A stretch of 64,000 nucleotides of DNA, from contig JAWPHD010003077.1 of assembly GCA_037043455.1 (NCBI GenBank), forward strand, positions 62,001 to 126,000, given 5' to 3'. The stretch's first letter is position 1; the number at the start of each line of letters is the position of its first letter. A program made the translations under genes and the position numbers. Origin of the DNA: Cyrtodaria siliqua (lineage: Eukaryota > Mollusca > Bivalvia > Adapedonta > Hiatellidae). The notes under the pieces were generated by a model, which saw only the letters and a program-made list of their open reading frames with translations, did not search any database and was not told where the DNA came from. Positions 55,123-64,000 of this stretch are shown here, in pieces.

Positions 55123-55620
55123 CGTATTTTCCATATACGAGATATAAGCCGTGTATGTTAGATTATGATCAATATTAATAATTATACAACGTCATTCATT
55201 TGTACACAAAGTCGGTGATAGAAACGAAGCAAATATAATGGAAAAGTACTTTTATACGTTATCGAAAATCATTCTCATTTCAATGAAAATGGGGTTAATT
55301 TTAAAATTACGAAATTTGGAATGTTTTTATTTGAGAATAACAACCGTTTGTGAATACATTTCAGTTGTGTTGAAACAATGGCAGAATGGGCAATTGTTAT
55401 CAATGCCAAACATTAAATTTGTTCAAAGCAATATGTTTGTATAATGAAATAAGTTGTTTTTAATATATTGCAGGTAATTCTGATACCTCGCTTAGAAAAT
55501 AATAAAATAACACATTCTTACCTAGCATTTCTAATATCTTCACACAATTATATTAGTGTTCATATGTTTAATCTATGTCCCTAAAAAGTGATAATAAACT
55601 TGTTGTTGTGATATATAGAT
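55123..55620. mobile_element. MITE G, copy 3, left end missing
   Basis: Starts CGTATTTTCCATATACGAGA, matching G1/G2 just inside their left TIR, and continues through GGTGATAGAAACGAAGCAAA, TATCGAAAATCATTCTCATT and GCAGGTAATTCTGATACCTC to CCTAAAAAGTGATAATAAAC. The left TIR is replaced by the adjoining 252-bp MITE; the right TIR is degraded. Confidence 0.75.
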
Positions 55621-56299
55621 ATCATATATATAGATATAGATATAGATAAGAATGAGAAAATACATACATCTACAAAATACCTTTCAAGAAGCACTGGATC
55701 CCCGAGGGGATAAGAAAAATGTTAGAATAAATTAATAAATGGGAAAAAAACATGTTTACAGTGCTATAGTTTGTACTATTTTGTTACATTTGTCATGTTA
55801 CTTTTCATGTACACATGCCTTAGTGTCTATTATATTTTGAAATAAACTATTATAATTATCATATGCCACTCTTCAAAATGGCTTTAAAAAAAGAAGGTTT
55901 GCTGGACACTTAGTTAAAGTCTATTTCTTAGATGAACATTTAATAAAAACATAAAATTGCTGATGGAGCAGTAACTTAAGGTTGTAATACCATTATACAA
56001 ACTCATTCGATCCCCGCCATGACTATATAATCCCTGAGATCGACACATGTTTCTGCAGTTGCTTAGTACTGGTTCTACCCAAGAATACCAAGGGAATTCA
56101 AGACACTCGTGAGGTGATTAAAATAAGTTCAGAGAGCTTCCGTTACAACTGATGTAAAATAATTACTTTAAACTACAACTCCGGGATGTAATATTTGTAT
56201 TATACCAGCGATGATAATGAGTGAGCTATTTTTATTTACCATTTAATATTCCCGATCCACTGATACGTGACATTTCTTGGTTTCTATCATGTGTGCTTC
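55621..56299. other. Unassigned sequence
   Basis: Begins with a short TATAGATATAGATA run. No gene or repeat recognised; TACTGGTTCTACCC at 56067 may be a stray SINE-A word. Confidence 0.4.
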
Positions 56300-56535
56300 T
56301 GTAATCGAGGGGTTAACGACGTTGCGTTGTAAACCTTCTCGCCTCTCACCTCTGCTGGTTCAAATCCCACTGGGAGCTCAACTTGTGAGAAATGTCGAAT
56401 CTTACGGATGGCGGAAGATATACAGTACTGGTTTCTACTCAGGAAATAAGTGGGTGGTCTGCCTAAAAAAATCGACCGTCATAAATAGCCTAAAATGTGC
56501 TGGAAAATGACGTTAAACAACAACAAACAAATAAA
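56300..56535 (+). mobile_element. SINE-A copy
   Basis: Head CTGTAATCGAGGGGTTAACG, B box TGGTTCAAATCCCACTGGGA, body CTTACGGATGGCGGAAGATA and GTGGGTGGTCTGCC, end GAAAATGACGTTAAACAACA then ACAAACAAATAAA. Full length. Confidence 0.9.
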
Positions 56536-56950
56536 AGTGTATTTCTTTGTCGAAAACGTTTTGGCTCAAGCAAAGCCTTCTAAGTTGTTATACATATATC
56601 AAGCAGTGTCACGTGACGACGTCCTGTAGCAATGACCCGTTGAACATATTGACCAAACGTTTCCCGTATACGGATGCTGGTGATGTATCAGAGATGTAAC
56701 TTAAACACAATATCCTATCAATTATTCACTGTAATGGGCAGTTTTAAGTTTTATTTCTATTGATTAAGCCATTCTTATGGTATTTGTGGAGAAAGCTGAT
56801 CGGTGTGTTATAAAGGTTGTTCTACATATCCACTGTAAAGACCTTAATGTTGTTTAACGTTGATGGTAAACTTTAATCTAGTCTATTAACGGGTTAATAT
56901 TTAATATGTCAAACGCATCAGAGCATAATTAGACCTACACTGCTGTTTTA
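56536..56950. other. Unassigned sequence
   Basis: Nothing recognised. Confidence 0.4.
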
Positions 56951-56954
56951 TAGC

Positions 56955-57195
56955 GCCTCCGTGTCTGGGATTGTATAGACGCCGCGTCTAAAATGTCCTC
57001 GACTCTCACCGCTGCGGGTTCGAATCCCACTGGGAGCTCGAATTGTCAAGTGAGATCTTACGGATGTCGGGTGGTATGCAGTACTGGTTCTACCCCATCC
57101 TTGTTCTTCCCAGGAAAAATGGGATGGTCTGCCTCTACCATCATATATGGCCTAACATGTGCTAAAAATGACGTAAACCGCCAATCAATTTCTTT
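56955..57195 (+). mobile_element. SINE-A copy
   Basis: Head GCGCCTCCGTGTCTGGGATT, B box CGGGTTCGAATCCCACTGGG, body CTTACGGATGTCGGGTGGTA, a duplicated TTCTACCCCATCCTTGTTCT, GGGATGGTCTGCCTCTACCA, end ATGACGTAAACCGCCAATCA. Full length. Confidence 0.9.
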
Positions 57196-57574
57196 CATTA
57201 TCATTTTCTTGTATATATTTGGTTGAAAATTAAACATTGCCGAGTTTTGTACTTAAGTTAAGATGACGTTACTTAACTCCACATTTTTACAAATGACCGT
57301 ATAAGGTTAAACTTTTGAAGTACGTTCATCAAGACAAAACAGAAATAAACACAAAACATTGTCAAGCCAATCATATTAATAATACGAGTACAATTCTGTT
57401 TTAGTCAGTCTCCTGATTATACTAATCCAAGTTATGATAAGCCTTATTATACCATCGTAGATTTGGATATTGTTTTACTTATATACAGACATTGTTAGTG
57501 GTAGTAGTACATTTAAATCAGAACATCTGATGGCGCACTTTTGCACGTCCGCCAAATGCCATGAATTCATTTGA

Positions 57575-60500
57575 TTTAAAGGCTGTTATATACTTGCTTT
57601 AAGGGCTATTTATATACCTGCTTTTAAAGGCTATTTATATTCTTGCTTTAAAGGCTATTATATACTTGCTTTAAAGACTATTTATATACTTGCTTCAAAG
57701 GCTATTTATATTCTTGCTTTAAAGGCTATTTATATACTTGCTTTAAAGGCTATTTATATACTTGCTTCAAAGGCTATTTATATTCTTGCTTTAAAGGCTA
57801 TTTATATTCTTGCTTTAAAGGCTGTTATATACTTGCTTTAAAGGCTATTTATATACTTGCTTCAAAAGCTATTTTTATTCTGGCTTTAAAGGCTATTTAT
57901 ATTCTTGCTTTAAAGGCTATTATATACTTGCTTTAAAGGCTATTTATATACTTGCTTCAAAGGCTATTTATATTCTTGCTTTAAAGGCTATTTATATTCT
58001 TGCTTTGAAGGCTATTATATACTTGCTTTAAAGGCTATTTATATACTTGCTTCAAAGGCTATTTATATTCTTGCTTTAAAGGCTATTTATATACTTGCTT
58101 TAAATGCTATTTATATACTTGATTTAAAGGTTAGTTATATACTTGCTTTATAGGCTATTTATATACTTGCTTTAAAGGCTATTTATATATTTGCTTCAAA
58201 GGCTATTTATATTCTTGCTTTAAAGGCTATTTATATTCTTGCTTTAAAGGCTATTATATACTTGCTTTAAAGGTTATTTATATACTTGCTTCAAAGGCTA
58301 TTTATATACTACCTTTAAAGGCTATTTATATTCTTGCTTTAAAGGCTATTATATACTTGCTTTAAAGGCTATTTATATACTTGCTTCAAAGGCTATTTAT
58401 ATTCTTGCTTTAAAAGCTATTTATATACTTGCTTTAAATGCTATTTATATACTTGATTTAAAGGTTAGTTATATACTTGATTTAAAGGCTATTTATATAC
58501 TTGATTTAAAGGTTATTTATATACTTGCTTTAAAGGCTATTTATATACTTGCTTTAAAGGTTATTTATATTCTTGCTTTAAAGGCTATTTATATACTTGC
58601 ATTAAAGGTTATTTATATTCTTGCTTTAAAGGCTGTTATATACTTGCTTTGAAGGCTATTTATATACTTGCTTTAAAGGCTATATATATTCTTGCTTTAA
58701 AGGCTGTTGTATACTTGCTTTAAAGGCTATTTATCATCTTGGTTTAAAGGTTAGTTATATACTTGCTTTACAGGCTATTTATATTCTTGATTTAAAGGCT
58801 ATTTATATACTTGCTTTAAATGCTATTTATAAACTTGATTTAAAGGTTAGTTATATACTTGATTTAAAGGCTATTTATATACTTGATTTAAAGGTTATTT
58901 ATTTACTTGCTTTAAAGGCTATTTATATTCTTGCTTTAAAGGCTGTTAGATACTTGCTTTAAAGGCTATTTATATACTTGCTTTAAAGGCTATTTATATT
59001 CTTGCTTTAAAGGCTGTTATATACTTGCTTTAAAGGCTATTTATATACTTGATTGAAAGGTTAGTTATATACTTGCTTTAAAGGCTATTTATATACTTGA
59101 TTTAAAGGTTATTTATTTACTTGCTTTAAAGGCTATTTATATTATTGCTTTAAAGGCTGTTATATTCTTGCTTTAAAGGCTATTGATATACTTGCTTTAA
59201 AGGCTAGTTATATTCTTGCTTTAAAGGCTGTTATATACTTGCTTTGAAGGCTATTTATATACTTGATTTAAAGGTTAGTTATATACTTGGTTTAAAGGCT
59301 ATTTATATACTTGATTTAAAGGTTATTTATTTACTTGCTTTAAAGGCTATTTCTATACTTGCTTTAAAGGCTGTCATATACTTGCTTTAAGGGCTATTTA
59401 TATTCTTGCTTTAAAGGCTGTTATATTCTTGCTTTAAAGGCTATTTATATTCTTGCTTTAAAGGCTTTTATATTCTTGCTTCAAGGGCTATTTATATACT
59501 TCCTTGAAAGGCTGTTATATACTTGCTTTAAAGGCTATTTATATCCTTGCTTTAAAGGCTGTTATATTCTTGCTTTAAAGACTATTTATATACTTGCTTT
59601 GAAGGCTGTTATATACTTGCTTTAAAGGCTATTTATATACTTGCTTTAAAGGCTATTTATATTCTTGCTTTAAAGGCTGTTATATTCTTGCTTTAAAGGC
59701 TATTTATATACTTGCTTTAAAGGCTGTTATATACTTGCTTTAAAGGCTATTTATATACTTGCTTCAAAGGCTATTTATATTCTGGCTTTAAAGGCTATTT
59801 ATATTCTTGCTTTAAAGGCTATTATATACTTGCTTTAAAGGCTATTTATATTCTTGCTTTAAAGGCTATTTATATTCTTGCTTTGAAGGCTATTATATAC
59901 TTGCTTTAAAGGCTATTTATATACTTGCTTCAAAGGCTATTTATATTCTTGCTTTAAAGGCTATTTATATACTTGCTTTAAATGCTATTTATATACTTGA
60001 TTTAAAGGTTAGTTATATACTTGCTTTAAAGGCTATTTATATACTTGCTTTAAAGGCTATTTATATATTTGCTTCAAAGGCTATTTATATTCTTGCTTTA
60101 AAGGCTATTTATATTCTTGCTTTAAAGGCTATTATATACTTGCTTTAAAGGTTATTTATATACTTGCTTCAAAGGCTATTTATATTCTTGCTTTAAAGGC
60201 TATTTATATACTACCTTTAAATGCTATTTATATACTTGATTTAAAGGTTAGTTATATACTTGGTTTAAAGGCTATTTATATACTTGATTTAAAGGTTATT
60301 TATTTACTTGCTTTAAAGGCTATTTATATACTTGCTTTAAAGGCTATTTATATTCATGCTTTAAATGCTATTTATATTCTTGCTTTAAAGGCTGTAATAT
60401 ACTTGCTTTAAAGGCTATTTATATTCTTGCTTTAAAGGCTATTATATACTTGCTTTAAAGGCTATTTATATACTTGCTTCAAAGGCTATTTATATTCTTG

Positions 60501-63275
60501 CTTTAAAGGCTATTTATATACTTGCTTTAAATGCTATTTATATACTTGATTTAAAGGTTAGTTATATACTTGATTTAAAGGCTATTTATATACTTGATTT
60601 AAAGGTTATTTATATACTTGCTTTAAAGGCTATTTATATTCTTGCTTTAAAGGTTATTTATATTCTTGCTTTAAAGGCTATTTATATACTTGCATTAAAG
60701 GTAATTTAAATTCTTGCTTTAAAGACTGTTATATACTTGCTTTGAAGGCTATTTATATACTTGCTTTAAAGGCTATATATATTCTTGCTTTAAAAGCTGT
60801 TGTATACTTGCTTTAAAGGCTATTTAACATCTTGGTTTAAAGGTTAGTTATATACTTGCTTTACAGGCTATTTATATTCTTGATTTAAAGGCTATTTATA
60901 TACTTGCTTTAAATGCTATTTATAAACTTGATTTAAAGGTTAGTTATATACTTGATTTAAAGGCTATTTATATACTTGATTTAAAGGTTATTTATTTACT
61001 TGCTTTAAAGGCTATTTATATTCTTGCTTTAAAGGCTGTTAGATACTTGCTTTAAAGGCTATTTATATACTTGCTTTAAAGGCTATTTATATTCTTGCTT
61101 TAAAGGCTGTTATATACTTGCTTTAAAGGCTATTTATATACTTGATTGAAAGGTTAGTTATATACTTGCTTTAAAGGCTATTTATATTTATATACTTGAT
61201 TTAAAGGTTATTTATTTACTTGCTTTAAAGGCTATTTATATTATTGCTTTAAAGGCTGTTATATTCTTGCTTTAAAGGCTATTGATATACTTGCTTTAAA
61301 GGCTATTTATATTCTTGCTTTAAAGGCTGTTATATACTTGCTTTAAAGGCTATTTATATACTTGATTTAAAGGTTAGTTATATACTTGGTTTAAAGGCTA
61401 TTTATATACTTGATTTAAAGGTTATTTATTTACTTGCTTTAAAGGCTATTTATATTCTTGCTTTAAAGGCTGTTATATTCTTGCTTTAAAGGCTATTTAT
61501 ATACTTGCTTTGAAGACTATTTATATACTTGCTTTAAAGGCTGTTATATACTTGCTTTAAGGGCTATTTATATTCTTGCTTTAAAGGCTTTTATATTCTT
61601 GCTTCAAGGGCTATTTATATACTTCCTTGAAAGGCTGTTATATACTTGCTTTAAAGGCTATTTATATCCTTGCTTTAAAGGCTGTTATATTCTTGCTTTA
61701 AAGACTATTTATATACTTGCTTTAAAGGCTGTTATATACTTGCTTTAAAGGCTATTTATATACTTGCTTTAAAGGCTATTTATATTCTTGCTTTAAAGGC
61801 TGTTATATTCTTGCTTTAAAGGCTATTTATATACTTGATTTAAAGGCTGTTATATACTTGCTTTAAAGGCTATTTATATACTTCCTTTAAAGGCTGTTAT
61901 ATACTTGCTTTAAAGGCTATTTATATACTTGATTTAAAGGTTATTTATTTACTTGCTTTAAAGTCTATTTATATTCTTGATTTAAAGGCTATTTATATAC
62001 TTGCTTTAAAGGCTATTCATATACTTGCTTTAAAGGCTATTTATATTCTTGATTTAAAGGTTATTTATATACTTGCTTTAAGGGCTATTTATATTCTTGA
62101 TTTAAGGGCTATTTATATTCTTGATTTAAAGGCTATTTATATACTTACTTTAAAGGCGATTTAAAGGTTATTTATATACTTGCTTTAAAGGCTATTTATA
62201 TACTTCCTTTAAAGGCTGTTATATACTTGCTTTAAAGGCTATTTATATACTTGATTTAAAGGTTATTTATTTACTTGCTTTAAAGTCTATTTATATTCTT
62301 GATTTAAAGGCTATTTATATACTTGCTTTAAAGGCTATTCATATACTTGCTTTAAAGACTATTTATATTCTTGATTTAAAGGTTATTTATATACTTGCTT
62401 TAAGGGCTATTTATATTCTTGATTTAAGGGCTATTTATATTCTTGATTTAAAGGCTATTTATATACTTACTTTAAAGGCGATTTAAAGGTTATTTATATA
62501 CTTGCTTTAAAGGCTATTTATATACTTGATTTAAAGATTATTTATTTACTTGCTTTAAAGGCTATTCATATTCTTGATTTAAAGGCTATTTATATACTTG
62601 CTTTAAAGGCTATTAATATACTTGCTTTAAAGGCTATTTATATTCTTGATTTAAAGGTTATTTATTTACTTGCTTTAAAGGCTATTTATATTCTTGATTT
62701 AAAGGCTATTTATATTCTTGATTTAAAGGCTATTTATATACTTACTTCAAAGGCGATTTAAAGGTTATTTATATACTTGCTTTAAAGGCTATTTATGTAC
62801 TTACTTTAAGGGGTATTTATGTTCTTGATTTAAAGGTTATTTATATACTTGCGTTAAAGGCTATTTATATATATACTTACTTTAAAGGCTATTTATATTC
62901 TGGATTCAAAGGTTATTTATATACTTGGTTTAAAGGTTAGTTATTTACTTGCTCTAAAGGTTATTTATATACTTGCTTTAAAGGCTATTTATATTCTTGA
63001 TTTAAAGTTATTTATATAATTGGTTTAAAGGCTATTCATATACTCGCTTTAAAGGTTATTTTATTTATATACTTGCTTTAAAGGCTATTATTTACTTGCT
63101 TTAAAGGTTATTTATATACTTACTTTAAAGGCTATTTATACTCTTGATTTAAAGGTTATTTATTTACTTGGTTTAAAGGCTATTCATATACTTGCTTGAA
63201 AGGCTATCTATATACTTGCTTTAAAGGCTATTTATATACTTGATTAAAATGCTGTTTATTTACTTGCTTTATTCC
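57575..63275. repeat. 24-bp AT-rich satellite-like array, 5.7 kb
   Basis: Unit TTGCTTTAAAGGCTATTTAT then ATAC (23-24 bp); by length roughly 240 copies. Recurrent variants (GCTTCAAAGG, GATTTAAAGGTTAG, GGCTGTTATATAC, TATATTC) are arranged in larger repeats. One block near 58640-59300 recurs near 60730-61390 (offset about 2.1 kb, marked by GGCTATATATATTC and CATCTTGGTTTAAAGG). One near 61880-62165 recurs near 62205-62490 (offset about 330 bp, marked by GGCGATTTAAAGG). No ORFs survive. 57196-57574 before it is unassigned. Confidence 0.96.
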
Positions 63276-63469
63276 GTTAAAACTGTCTTCTTAGCTACTT
63301 TCTCTTTATACTCTACGCAACTGTTTCTCTGGTATTATTTGACGTCCATAATAACGTCAAAACTAAAACACTATATGATAAATATATGACATACAAAACG
63401 TCCCAGAAACTGAACTTGACTGATGAAGTGTGATACACATCTATAAAACTAGAAGGGTGTTTTTAGAAC

Positions 63470-63740
63470 GCTTGTGTCGCCTGCCGTGTGACAATTTCAG
63501 TTTGGTTTTGTTACAGGTTAACATTCTATGAACAGGGGTATAACTCTGCTAAAATGAAAGTCAGAGTTATTGGACATGTTTAACGACATTCTTTGAGTTA
63601 AGATGAAGATGTGTGTGAAGTTTCATGAACATAGGTCAAATACTTTTCAAGTTATGGCAAAGGTTAGGTTGCATGTTAAAGTGTGACGGACGACGGACGT
63701 CGACGGACGACTGACAGGCTACGCAGACGACACAATACGT
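63470..63740 (+). repeat. Dispersed repeat end with GACGGACG motif
   Basis: GTGAAGTTTCATGAACATAG then GTCAAATACTTTTCAAGTTA TGGC, followed by GTGACGGACGACGGACG. I know this style of sequence from repeats common in bivalve genomes, and it resembles in style the 153-bp unit at 13.9-15.1 kb. Family and boundaries are not determined. 63276-63469 and 63741-64000 are unassigned. Confidence 0.55.
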
Positions 63741-64000
63741 ATTACAGACTGACACTCAACTTCGGAAGTTAGACTCGAAAATATTTATATAGATATATAT
63801 TCCGATAAGTTGTTTAACATATAACTTGCAAATGTAACTATCAAGTGAAATAAAATATTAAATAAATAAAATACACTTCCCAGGAATGCATTAAATATTA
63901 AATTTGTTTTGTTAGGGGAGATACTAAAAGCATGTGCTGTCATTCTAAGAAAATCAATTATATTAGTTTTGAACGCATACTTTAGCATTAAACATTACTC

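Noticed and set aside
57575..63275. Telomere or known vertebrate satellite
   Set aside because: Unit is 23-24 bp and has no TTAGGG-type telomere motif; no match to satellites I know.

Overview
The window looks like non-coding, repeat-dominated chromosomal DNA from a metazoan, most likely a bivalve mollusc. It is AT-rich and has no long open reading frames outside repeats. It holds at least eight full or near-full copies and several fragments of a tRNA-derived SINE family (here SINE-A). It also carries two further tRNA-headed families: SINE-B, and SINE-C, whose body resembles a SINE I know to be common in clams. Many short TA-flanked inverted-repeat elements (MITEs) are present. The bivalve assignment is inference from repeat style; no host gene confirms it. 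I could support no host protein-coding gene, rRNA gene or functional tRNA gene. Almost all long ORFs lie in tandem arrays whose unit length is a multiple of three or in trinucleotide repeats, so they are open by arithmetic.

Layout. 0-10 kb: a 13-bp minisatellite, a trinucleotide tract, a GTCA array, a 408-bp MITE, a LINE 3' region, a SINE-B copy, a foldback element, a long-TIR element with an internal tRNA-like block, and a 31-bp array built from a tRNA A-box half, split by a MITE. 10-22 kb: SINE-A copies, a 153-bp-unit tandem-repeat element inserted in a 47-bp minisatellite, a 1.5-kb 30-bp array, and a SINE/29-bp-array/MITE stack. 22-31 kb: short arrays, a decayed LINE with readable RT-end fragments on the minus strand, SINE-C, MITEs and trinucleotide tracts. 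31-46 kb: a 1.33-kb MITE with another TIR element nested in it, a composite dispersed repeat, a 3.6-kb 42-bp array, more SINEs and MITEs, and 31- and 42-bp arrays. 46-57 kb: a SINE flanked by a long duplication, a palindromic element, a 31-bp array, a 1.74-kb 70-bp array that runs into a SINE-A, a 553-bp long-TIR element with a tRNA-like core, and more MITE and SINE copies. 57.6-63.3 kb: a 5.7-kb AT-rich 24-bp satellite-like array with higher-order structure.

No gene pathway can be described. What the window does show is how the repeats interact. TIR elements land in arrays and in each other at TA. SINEs insert into SINEs. Two unrelated arrays (31 bp at 9.1-9.7 kb and 70 bp at 50.6-52.3 kb) appear to be tandem amplifications of the 5' A-box end of a tRNA-derived SINE, each ending in a unit that continues toward or into the complete SINE head. 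That is the most interesting pattern I found. All copy relationships were read by eye, without alignment software.
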